Assembly (NCBI RefSeq): GCF_030504985.1
Contig: NZ_JASERU010000018.1
Location: forward strand, 1-64,000
Source of the DNA: Fulvimonas sp. R45
Lineage (GTDB): Bacteria > Pseudomonadota > Gammaproteobacteria > Xanthomonadales > Rhodanobacteraceae
Length of the DNA stretch: 64,000 nt
Direction of reading: 5' to 3'
The stretch's first letter is position 1; each line of letters opens with the position of its first letter. Under the pieces are notes generated by a model that searched no databases, was not told the DNA's origin, and saw only the letters and a list, made by a program, of their open reading frames with translations. Shown in pieces: positions 43,607-50,716 of the stretch. Both the position numbers and the translations under genes were made by a program.

Positions 43607-44239
43607 ATGAGCAAGACCTACGACCGCGCCTATTTCGACAAGTGGTACCGCGACAGCGCGCACGCGGTGGGCTCGGCCGCCGCACTGAAACGCAAGGTGG
43701 CGCTGGCGGTGGCGCAGGCCGAGTACTACCTCGGCCGGCCGCTGCGCAACGTGCTCGACGTGGGCTGCGGCGAAGGCGCCTGGCGCGCGCCGCTGCGCGC
43801 GCTGCGGCCCGGCGTGGACTACCGCGGGCTGGATGCCAGCGAGTACGCGGTGGCGCGCTATGGCCGCAGCCGCAACATCGGCCTGGCGCGCTTCGGCCAG
43901 CTGGAGCACCTGCGTTTCGACACGCGCTTCGACCTGATCGTGTGCAGCGACGTGCTGCATTACCTGAAGCCGGCGGAGTTGCGTGCCGGCCTGGCCGGCA
44001 TCGCCGAGATGGTCGAAGGCGTGGCCTTCCTCGAGGTGTTCACCAGCCGGGACGGCGTGGACGGCGACCTGGAGGGCTTCCACCACCGTTCGCCGGACTG
44101 GTACCTGCGCTGCTTCGCCGACGCCGGCCTGCTGCCGTGCGGCTCGCACTGCTACCTCGCGCCGCGGCTGGGGCGGCGCATCGCGGCGCTGGAGCTGGCG
44201 AGTGCGCCGCGTCCCGCGGCCACGCGCACGAAGGGCTGA
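43607..44239 (+). CDS. Class I SAM-dependent methyltransferase
   Basis: 210 residues. It opens YDRAYFDKWYRD, then motif I VLDVGCGEGAWRAPL, YRGLDASEYAV, FDLIVCSDVLHYL and ends with HRSPDWYLRCFADAGL. No signal. The core is of the TylF/methyltransferase-25 type. Substrate unknown. Only 34 bp separate it from the preceding gene, but nothing ties them functionally. Confidence 0.83.
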   Translation: MSKTYDRAYFDKWYRDSAHAVGSAAALKRKVALAVAQAEYYLGRPLRNVLDVGCGEGAWRAPLRALRPGVDYRGLDASEYAVARYGRSRNIGLARFGQLEHLRFDTRFDLIVCSDVLHYLKPAELRAGLAGIAEMVEGVAFLEVFTSRDGVDGDLEGFHHRSPDWYLRCFADAGLLPCGSHCYLAPRLGRRIAALELASAPRPAATRTKG

Positions 44240-44307
44240 CGGTCACCGGGCGTTGCCGGGCTTCGCATCTACGCCGGCTGGCGACGGGCGAGCGGCGCCA
44301 GGAGGCC

Positions 44308-44320
44308 GTGAACAGGCTCT
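44308..44320. repeat. Single end of the GAACAGGCTCT repeat at the deoR-type gene stop
   Basis: GTGAACAGGCTCT, followed by CAG, repeats exactly the right end of the 268 bp element (29173-29188), and as there it abuts and overlaps the TGA stop of the leftward gene. The other end and the inner hairpin are absent here. Confidence 0.6.
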
Positions 44321-45126
44321 CAGACCAGGGTGACGTCGACGCCGGCGTTGCGCAGCGCCTCGACCGTCTCGGCCGGCGCGCTGGTGTCGGTGATCACGCG
44401 GTGCAGCTTCTCGACCGGGGTGATGACGGACAGGCTGCGCTGGCCCAGCTTGGTGGCGTCCAGCACCGCCACCGTCTCGCGCGAGACGCGGATCATCAGT
44501 GCGTTGAGCGAGGCTTCCAGCGGGTCGGGCGTGGTCACGCCCACGCGCGGGTCGAGGCCGTCCACGCCCAGGAACAGGCGGTCGGCGGAGAGCTTGGCCA
44601 GCGCCTGCTCGGCGTCGGGGCCGACCAGCGAGTAGGAGGTCTGGCGCAGCATGCCGCCCAGCATCATCACCCGCACATGCGGCACGTTGGACAGTTCCAG
44701 CGCGATGTTCAGCGCGTTGGTGATCACGGTGAGCGATTCCAGCTTGCGCTGGCGCAGCTGGCGCGCGATCTCGGCGGTGGTGGAGCCGGAGTCGAGGATG
44801 ATCGTCTCGCCGTCGCGCACCAGCTCGGCGGCGGCCTGGCCGATGCGCAGCTTCTGCGCGTGGCGGCGGGTTTCCTTGATGTTGAGCGGGGTGTCGTTGG
44901 ACACCGGCGTGTGCACCGGCAGCGCGCCGCCGTGCGAGCGGGCGATGGCGCCGGCGCGTGCCAGCGCCTCCAGGTCGGCGCGGATGGTCACCGCCGAGGT
45001 GCCGAATGCCTGCGCCAGTTCCTCCACCGTGGCGCGGCCCTGCTTGCCCACCAGGTCGACGATCAGGCGCCGGCGTTCCTCCACCAGCAGGCGAGGGCGG
45101 GGCTTGGCGGGCTTGGCTTTGGTCAT
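44320..45126 (-). CDS. DeoR-family regulator, AgaR-like
   Basis: 268 residues. The N-terminal helix-turn-helix is ERRRLIVDLVGKQGRATVEELAQAFGTSAVTIRADLEALARAGAIARSHGGAL; the effector domain has ILDSGSTTAEIARQL, TVITNALNIA, VMMLGGMLRQTSYSLVGPDAE, FLGVDGLD and VAVLDATKLGQRSL, the sugar-phosphate isomerase-like fold. It overlaps the amidohydrolase stop by 4 bp, placing it last in a leftward operon. It probably responds to an amino-sugar or ketose phosphate and represses the divergent promoter at 47482-47537. Confidence 0.9.
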   Translation of the reverse strand: MTKAKPAKPRPRLLVEERRRLIVDLVGKQGRATVEELAQAFGTSAVTIRADLEALARAGAIARSHGGALPVHTPVSNDTPLNIKETRRHAQKLRIGQAAAELVRDGETIILDSGSTTAEIARQLRQRKLESLTVITNALNIALELSNVPHVRVMMLGGMLRQTSYSLVGPDAEQALAKLSADRLFLGVDGLDPRVGVTTPDPLEASLNALMIRVSRETVAVLDATKLGQRSLSVITPVEKLHRVITDTSAPAETVEALRNAGVDVTLV

Positions 45127-46340
45127 GGGTTCAGGCGCAGCAATCGGGCGGCGTTGTCGTGATAGACCTTGCGCAGGATGGCGTCCGGCAGCTTCAGGCC
45201 GTAGATCGACCAGCGCCCCTGCGGCGGTACCGGGGAGGGAGCATAGTCGAAATACTCGTCCTCGGTCTCCAGGAAACGGTAGTAGATCTCGTACAGGGCG
45301 TCGCCGAACAGCTGCTGGGGCACGTCGTCGCCCCACGGCGAGGGCACCGCATCGGTGCCGAACAGGATGCGGTCCTGGAAGCGGTCGAAGAAGCGCTGCG
45401 CGATGCGCGGCTGGCGGCCCAGTTCGCCGATGCGGGCGCTGATGTCCACCAGGGTATTGGGGAAGCGCTCCAGGCAGTCGCTGACGGCGGCCAGGTTCTC
45501 GGCGTTGTTGCCCACGTGCAGCAGCACGAAGGTGGTGCCCGGGTGGCGCGCGATCATGCGGTTGCGCGCGTCGATCAGCTCCTGGTGGCCGGGGAACGCC
45601 GGGCCGTAGAACGACCAGTCCGGGTGGTTGGCCAGCTCCTCGTAGCGCTCGTTCGCGCCGTCGGTGGGCAGGAAGAACGCCTCCGGGTCGGACACGTGCA
45701 GGAACACCGGCATGCCGTGGGCGGCGCAGGCTTCCCACATCGGGTCGAAGCGGCGGTCGTCGACGCCGACCAGCGGGCCCTCGTCGATGCGCTCGCGCAG
45801 GTACAGGCCCAGCGTCTTCAGCAGCTTCAGGCCGCGCGCGCCCGCGCGGCTGGCGTGCCCGATCGCCTCGGCCTGGCGCTGCGGGTAGTCCGCTTCGGGG
45901 AACAGTTCGAACGAGGGCTCGGTGAGGGTAAGGAAACGCCCCGGCGCGGCGCGATCGAACAGGCGGATGCTTTCCTCCAGCCCCTTGCCGACGCCGCCGG
46001 TGAGGTTGACCAGGGTGCGCACGCCCTTGCGGTCCATCACCGGCAGCAGTTCCTCCGGCGTGCTGAACACGGTGATCTCCTCGCCCACCGACACGCCGTT
46101 GCGCACGTTCTTCGACCAGGTGAGGTGGGCGTGCACGTCGATCACCGGGAAGCGCGGCCGCTCGATGCGGGTCTGCGGCACGCGCAGCATGCTGCGCGGT
46201 TTGAAGTCCTTCAGGCGCAGCTCGCCCTTGCTGGCATCGGGGGCGGTCTGCAGCGGGTTCTTGCCGCCGGCCTCGATGCGCACCGTGCCGGCCCCGGTGG
46301 GCGGGGCGCAGCAGAGGCAGGATTTCTGGTGCTGCTTCAA
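45123..46340 (-). CDS. Amidohydrolase 2 family metal-dependent hydrolase
   Basis: 405 residues. The TIM-barrel metal motif is VIDVHAHLTW, followed by TLVNLTGGVG, GARGLKLLKTLGLYLRE (Lys), PVFLHVSDPEAFF (His), FVLLHVGNN (His) and RILFGTDAVPSPWG (Asp). This is PF04909-type, not the NagA/AgaA deacetylase type, so its reaction (deacetylation, decarboxylation or lactone opening) is open. A CLCC cluster (C8, C10, C11) near the N-terminus is unusual. Translationally coupled to the AgaR-like gene. Confidence 0.83.
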   Translation of the reverse strand: MKQHQKSCLCCAPPTGAGTVRIEAGGKNPLQTAPDASKGELRLKDFKPRSMLRVPQTRIERPRFPVIDVHAHLTWSKNVRNGVSVGEEITVFSTPEELLPVMDRKGVRTLVNLTGGVGKGLEESIRLFDRAAPGRFLTLTEPSFELFPEADYPQRQAEAIGHASRAGARGLKLLKTLGLYLRERIDEGPLVGVDDRRFDPMWEACAAHGMPVFLHVSDPEAFFLPTDGANERYEELANHPDWSFYGPAFPGHQELIDARNRMIARHPGTTFVLLHVGNNAENLAAVSDCLERFPNTLVDISARIGELGRQPRIAQRFFDRFQDRILFGTDAVPSPWGDDVPQQLFGDALYEIYYRFLETEDEYFDYAPSPVPPQGRWSIYGLKLPDAILRKVYHDNAARLLRLNP

Positions 46341-46368
46341 TCGAATGACTCGCTTCTTGCGTTCGCTT

Positions 46369-46519
46369 CCTCTCCCCCGGCCCTGATTTCATTTGGGGGA
46401 GAGGATTGAGGTGAGGGGCGGGTGCTCGCGGCAAGGATGCTAGTGCAAGCTGCTCCGTTGGGGGTATGCCGCGAGGTTGGCCCCTCACCCCAACCCTCTC
46501 CCCGGAGGGGAGAGGGAGC
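46369..46519. repeat. REP-like repeat, type B copy 2
   Basis: Starts CCTCTCCCCCGGCC, then TTGGGGGAGAGG, GAGGTGAGGGGCGGG, and closes with GGCCCCTCACCCCAACCCTC and CTCCCCGGAGGGGAGAGG. Same order as 11064-11196. It fills most of the 223 bp between the aldolase and amidohydrolase genes, so it may separate or tune their expression. Confidence 0.75.
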
Positions 46520-46563
46520 AAAGCATGGGCGCCTTCGCGAGCCGGGCCCCTCCGGAAGTGCGG

Positions 46564-47481
46564 CTAGCGCGGGTGCTTCGCCATGATGTCGTGCACCTGC
46601 CGGACCAGCGCCACCGCCTGGTCGAACGGGCGCAGCCACATGTTGCGGCCGAACATCACGCCGCTGGCGCCGCTCTGCATGTAGTGCTCCACCTTGCGCA
46701 GCACGACCGCGTCGTCGTCGTTCTTCTCGCCGCCGGAAAACAACACCATGGTGCGGCCGGCCGAGCGCACCACGCGGGCGCAGCGGGCGGCGGAGTCTTC
46801 CTGCAGCGTGTCGTAGGGCGCCGGCACGTTGGCCACGCTGTCGTTCGGCTCGTGCAGCTTGACGATGTCCGCGCCCAGCTCCAGCGCCACGCGCGCGGCG
46901 TAGTCCTGCGCGTAGAGCGTGTTGGTGCCGCCCTTGGCATTGACGGCACTGCCACGCGGGTAGGACCAAAGCACCAGCGGCATGCCGTAGCGCTCGCAGT
47001 CCTGGCGCACCTTCTCGAACTGGCGGAATTCGTCGTGCTGGCGCGGCGAGCCGACGTACAGGGTGTAGCCCACCGCGTCGGCGCCCAGGCGCACGGCGTC
47101 CTCCACCGAGGCGAACAGCGGCGAGGTGGCTTCGGCATCGCTGGGGATGTTGGTCTTGCCGTTGAGCTTGAGGATCAGCGGCACGCGGCCGCAGTACTCG
47201 GTCATGTACTTCTCGGCCAGGCCGATGCCCAGCGCGATGGCGGAAAAGCCGCCGGCCGCGGCCAGTTCGAACTGGTAGGCCGGGTCCACCGCGGGCGGAT
47301 GGGGGAAGAAATCGGTCGGGCCGTGCTCCAGGCCCTGGTCCAGCGGCAGCACCAGCAGGCTGCCGTTGCGCGGACCGTTGCCGTACAACAGGCGCCACAG
47401 GCGTGTCCGCTTGCCATGCGAAAGGGGGAGTCGTGAGAACTTTTCGGAAACTTGTGAAGGTACTTGTAAGTTCTGTTTCAT
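46564..47481 (-). CDS. Class I (DhnA-type) fructose/tagatose-bisphosphate aldolase
   Basis: 305 residues in the DhnA/LsrF family. Motifs: SLLVLPLDQGLEHGP, ALGIGLAEKYMTEYCG, LILKLNGKTNIP, WSYPRG and GADIVKLHEP, where K208 is the probable Schiff-base lysine; the phosphate site is VLFSGGEKNDDD and GVMFGRN. It likely cleaves fructose- or tagatose-1,6-bisphosphate, product of the nearby kinase. The ATG at 47481 follows an AT-rich promoter shared with the isomerase gene. Confidence 0.87.
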   Translation of the reverse strand: MKQNLQVPSQVSEKFSRLPLSHGKRTRLWRLLYGNGPRNGSLLVLPLDQGLEHGPTDFFPHPPAVDPAYQFELAAAGGFSAIALGIGLAEKYMTEYCGRVPLILKLNGKTNIPSDAEATSPLFASVEDAVRLGADAVGYTLYVGSPRQHDEFRQFEKVRQDCERYGMPLVLWSYPRGSAVNAKGGTNTLYAQDYAARVALELGADIVKLHEPNDSVANVPAPYDTLQEDSAARCARVVRSAGRTMVLFSGGEKNDDDAVVLRKVEHYMQSGASGVMFGRNMWLRPFDQAVALVRQVHDIMAKHPR

Positions 47482-47537
47482 TTCGAATACGCTGGGCTGG
47501 TGGACGAATAGCTTCACATTCGGACGAAATCGACCAA
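47482..47537. promoter_or_regulatory. AT-rich divergent promoter with TTTCG-like boxes
   Basis: A 56 bp gap between the divergent aldolase and isomerase starts. ATTTCGAATACG lies at the aldolase start, ATTCGGACGAAATCG in the gap, and further CGAAA boxes extend into both coding starts (CTTTTCGGAAAC near 47438 and AAAACGAAATCAATCG near 47556). Repeated TTTCG/CGAAA motifs are typical of DeoR-family operators, and the AgaR-like regulator is the last gene of the leftward set. Confidence 0.6.
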
Positions 47538-48740
47538 ATGTCAATACTCGAAAGAAAAACGAAATCAATCGACAGTTTTGCCGTCCTGGAAGCGGCTGCC
47601 CCGGCCGTGCAGCGCGAGCGTGGCTATGCCGACACCCTGCGCGAAATCCTACAGCAGCCGGCCACCTGGCAAGCCACGGCGGCACGGCTGCGCGAGCCGT
47701 CGGTGCGCGCGCAATTGCAGGCGGTGCTGACGCCCCGTCCCGCCTACGTCGTGCTGACCGGCTCGGGCAGTTCGATCTATGCCGGCGAGTGCATCGCGCC
47801 GGACCTGCAGCAGACGCTGGGCGTGCCGGTGCTGGCGATTCCCGCGGGCACCCTGCTCACGCATCGCCGCGCGTTGCCGCCGGGCGGCGGCCTGCTGGTC
47901 TCGATCGCGCGCTCCGGCGACAGCCCGGAAAGCGCGGGCGTGGTCGACCAGTTGCTGGCGCATGCGCCGGAGTGGAACCACCTGGCCATCACCTGCAACG
48001 CCGACGGCAAGCTCGCCACGCAGTATCGGGACGCGCCGCGCTACGCCGCGCTGGTGCTGGACGAGCGCACCAACGACCGCAGCCTGGTGATGACCAGCAG
48101 TTTCACCAACCTGGTGCTGGCCGGCAGCGCGCTGGGCGGTCGCGCCGACGAGGCCGGGTGGCAGGACGGCGTGAAGCGCCTCGCCGGCTGCGTGCAGCAG
48201 GTATTCGAGCACCGGTCCGATGCGTTGGCGGCCATCGCGTATCGCGATGTCGACCAGGTCGTGTACCTCGGCAGCGGTGGCGCGCTGGGCGCCGCGCACG
48301 AGGCCGCGCTGAAGATGCTGGAGATGACCGGCGGCCGCGTGACCACGATGGCCGAGACCTTCCTCGGGCTGCGCCACGGCCCCATGTCCAGCCTCGACGA
48401 AAACACCCTCGTGGTGGCCTACCTCTCGCCCGACCCGGCGGTGCGCGCCTATGAATACGACCTGCTGCGCGAACTCACCCGCAAGCGGCTGGGCATGGTG
48501 CGCGTGCTGGTGGGCGAGGGCATCGCCGGCGACGTGATCGGCGCGCAGGACGTGGCGGTGGACCTGCAGGGCCTGCACGCCGCGGACGACGCGCTGCCGC
48601 TGCTGGCCGACGTGGCCGTGGGCCAGGTGCTGGCGTTCTTCCGTTGCCTCGCCCTGGGCGGCAAGCCCGACGCGCCGGCGCAAGGCGTGCTCACCCGCGT
48701 GGTGGAGGCCTTCGCGCTGCACGCGGGAGGCGCGGCGTGA
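47538..48740 (+). CDS. AgaS-type SIS domain sugar-phosphate isomerase/deaminase
   Basis: 400 residues with two SIS domains. The first has LTGSGSSIYAGECIAP and SIARSGDSPESAGVVDQLL; the second has VYLGSGGALGAAHEAALKMLEMTGG and the conserved FLGLRHGPMSSLDENTLVV. It fits AgaS, which converts galactosamine-6-phosphate to tagatose-6-phosphate and ammonia. The ATG at 47538 is chosen because longer readings cross the operator region. Its stop overlaps the GTG start of the next kinase by 4 bp. Confidence 0.87.
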   Translation: MSILERKTKSIDSFAVLEAAAPAVQRERGYADTLREILQQPATWQATAARLREPSVRAQLQAVLTPRPAYVVLTGSGSSIYAGECIAPDLQQTLGVPVLAIPAGTLLTHRRALPPGGGLLVSIARSGDSPESAGVVDQLLAHAPEWNHLAITCNADGKLATQYRDAPRYAALVLDERTNDRSLVMTSSFTNLVLAGSALGGRADEAGWQDGVKRLAGCVQQVFEHRSDALAAIAYRDVDQVVYLGSGGALGAAHEAALKMLEMTGGRVTTMAETFLGLRHGPMSSLDENTLVVAYLSPDPAVRAYEYDLLRELTRKRLGMVRVLVGEGIAGDVIGAQDVAVDLQGLHAADDALPLLADVAVGQVLAFFRCLALGGKPDAPAQGVLTRVVEAFALHAGGAA

Positions 48741-49663
48741 AACGCATCCTCGTCGCCGGCGAACTCAACGTCGACCTGGTGTTCCGGGACTGCCAGTCGT
48801 TCCCCGTGCCGGGATGCGAAGTGCTGGCCGAGGACGCGCGGCTCGTGCCCGGCAGTTCCTCGATGATCTGCGCGATGGGCCTGGCGCGGCTGGGCAACCC
48901 GGTGGCCTTCGCCGGCAAGGCAGGCGCGGATCCCTGGGGCGATTTCTGCGTGTCGGCGCTGCAGGAGGCCGGCATCGACGTGGCCGCGGTGCAGCGCGAC
49001 GCCGCGCTGCGCACCGGCATCACCGCCTCGTTCTCCACCCGCAGCGATCGCGCGCTGGTCACCTTCGCCGGCGCCATCGGTGCGCTGCGCGCCGACGACA
49101 TCGGCGACGAATCGCTGGCGGGCGCCGACCACCTGCACGTGTCGTCGTATTACCTGCAGCGCGCGCTGCGGCCGGACCTCGAGTCGCTGTTCGCGCGCGC
49201 CCGCGCGCACGGCCTGGGCACGTCGCTCGACCCGGGCTTCGATCCCGAACAGCGCTGGGGCGACGCATGGCCGAGCCTGCTTTCCGGGGTCGACCTGTTC
49301 CTGCCCAATGACGTGGAGTTCGCCGCCATCAGCGGCCGCGCATCGGTGCTCGATGGCCTGCGTGCGCTGGACAACGGCCACACCCGCATCGTGGTGAAGC
49401 GCGGCCGCCAGGGGTGCGTGGCGCTGGACGACGACGGCCGGCTGCTCGAGTCGCCGGCCTTCGCGCTGGACGCGGTGGACAGTACCGGCGCCGGCGACTC
49501 CTTCGACGCCGGCTTCCTGCACGCCTGGCTGCGCGGGATGCCGCTGGCGGAGGCCATGCGCTGGGGCAACGCCTGCGGCGCGCTTTCCACGCGCGGCGTG
49601 GGCGGCACGGCGAGGCAGGCCGACGCGGGCGAGGTGCGGGCACTGCTGGAGGCCGCGCCGTGA
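48737..49663 (+). CDS. PfkB family sugar kinase (first)
   Basis: 308 residues starting at GTG (GTGA overlap with the isomerase stop). The N-terminus VAGELNVDLVF, the GSSSMICAMGLARLG region, AFAGKAGADPWGDF and the PfkB signature DAVDSTGAGDSFDAGFLHAWL (catalytic Asp in GAGD) are present. It is not of the 1-phosphofructokinase type. A reasonable role is 6-phosphorylation of the free sugar, for example an amino sugar, before AgaS; the substrate is inferred only from context. Confidence 0.86.
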   Translation: MKRILVAGELNVDLVFRDCQSFPVPGCEVLAEDARLVPGSSSMICAMGLARLGNPVAFAGKAGADPWGDFCVSALQEAGIDVAAVQRDAALRTGITASFSTRSDRALVTFAGAIGALRADDIGDESLAGADHLHVSSYYLQRALRPDLESLFARARAHGLGTSLDPGFDPEQRWGDAWPSLLSGVDLFLPNDVEFAAISGRASVLDGLRALDNGHTRIVVKRGRQGCVALDDDGRLLESPAFALDAVDSTGAGDSFDAGFLHAWLRGMPLAEAMRWGNACGALSTRGVGGTARQADAGEVRALLEAAP

Positions 49664-50592
49664 TCACCGTGCTCGGCATCAACACCGCCATCGACCACCT
49701 GATGCAGGTGGGCGAGCTGCGCCTGGGCGAAGTCAACCGCACCATGCACGAGCAGGTGCTGCCGGGCGGCAAGGGCCTGCACGTGGCGCAGACCATCGCC
49801 GCGCTGCGCGAGCCGGTGCAACTGATCGGGCTGGTCGACGCCGCGCACCGCAACCTCACCGCGCGCCGCATGAGTGAACGCGGCGTGCTGTTCCACGGCG
49901 TGGAGATCGATGCGCCACTGCGCCACTGCATCGCGCTGCGCGACGCGCACGGACGGATCACCGAGGTGCTGGGGCAGGGGCCGGAACTGGACGGACGCGA
50001 CCGGGCGGCGCTGCAGCGCGCCTTCCTGCGCGCGCTGGAAGAAAGCGACCTGGTGGTGCTCTCCGGCAGCCTGCCGCGCGGCTTCGCTGCCGACACCTAC
50101 GCCGAACTCGCGCAGCAGGTGCGCGCCGCCGGCAAGCGCTGCCTGGTCGACGCCAGCGGCGACGTGCTGCGGTGGGCGGTGTCGGCGCAACCCTACCTGC
50201 TGAAGCCGAACCGCGACGAGGCGGAAGCCTTGTTCGGCCGCGCCATCGCCGGCGTCGACGCCGCCGTCGCCGCGCTGCGCGAACTGCGCGCACAAGGCGT
50301 GGCGATGCCGGTGTTGAGCCTGGGCGCGCTGGGCGCGGTGGGCATGGACGACAGCGGCGCATGGCATGCGTCGGTCGAGCCGGGGCAGGTGCGCAACACG
50401 GTCGGCTCGGGCGACTGCTTCCTGGCCGGCATGGCGGTGGCGATCGCGCGCGACCAGTCGTTGCGCGAGGCCCTGCGGCTGGCGGTGGCCTGCGGCGCCG
50501 CCAACGCCATGGAAGTGGAAACCGGATACGTACGCACGGACCAGGTCGAGGCATTGCTCGGCCGGGTCCGGGTGGAGGAGTGGACACGTTGA
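49660..50592 (+). CDS. PfkB family kinase, LacC/FruK-like (second)
   Basis: 310 residues starting at GTG, GTGA-coupled to the first kinase. The LacC/1-phosphofructokinase features are ITVLGINTAIDHLMQVGELRLGEVNR, the LPGGKGLHVAQTIAAL loop (GGKG), VVLSGSLPRGF, LKPNRDEAEALFG and VRNTVGSGDCFLAGM. It probably phosphorylates tagatose-6-phosphate (or fructose-1-phosphate) at position 1 or 6 to give the bisphosphate split by the divergent aldolase. A terminator follows 25 bp after the stop. Confidence 0.87.
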   Translation: MITVLGINTAIDHLMQVGELRLGEVNRTMHEQVLPGGKGLHVAQTIAALREPVQLIGLVDAAHRNLTARRMSERGVLFHGVEIDAPLRHCIALRDAHGRITEVLGQGPELDGRDRAALQRAFLRALEESDLVVLSGSLPRGFAADTYAELAQQVRAAGKRCLVDASGDVLRWAVSAQPYLLKPNRDEAEALFGRAIAGVDAAVAALRELRAQGVAMPVLSLGALGAVGMDDSGAWHASVEPGQVRNTVGSGDCFLAGMAVAIARDQSLREALRLAVACGAANAMEVETGYVRTDQVEALLGRVRVEEWTR

Positions 50593-50616
50593 GTGCAGGC
50601 GGAGCCGGCCAGCTTG

Positions 50617-50640
50617 CCGATGGTACGAGCCATCGGTTTT
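50617..50640 (+). terminator. Rho-independent terminator after the kinase operon
   Basis: Stem CCGATGG / CCATCGG, loop TACGAG, followed by TTTT. It stands 25 bp after the second kinase stop and 77 bp before the receptor start, separating the metabolic operon from the receptor-glycosidase operon. Confidence 0.75.
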
Positions 50641-50716
50641 GAACAGTCCGCGGGATACGGGGAGGTAACGACTCGCGGGCATCCGACAGTGAAGCGATCG
50701 ATCGAGAGGGGCACGT

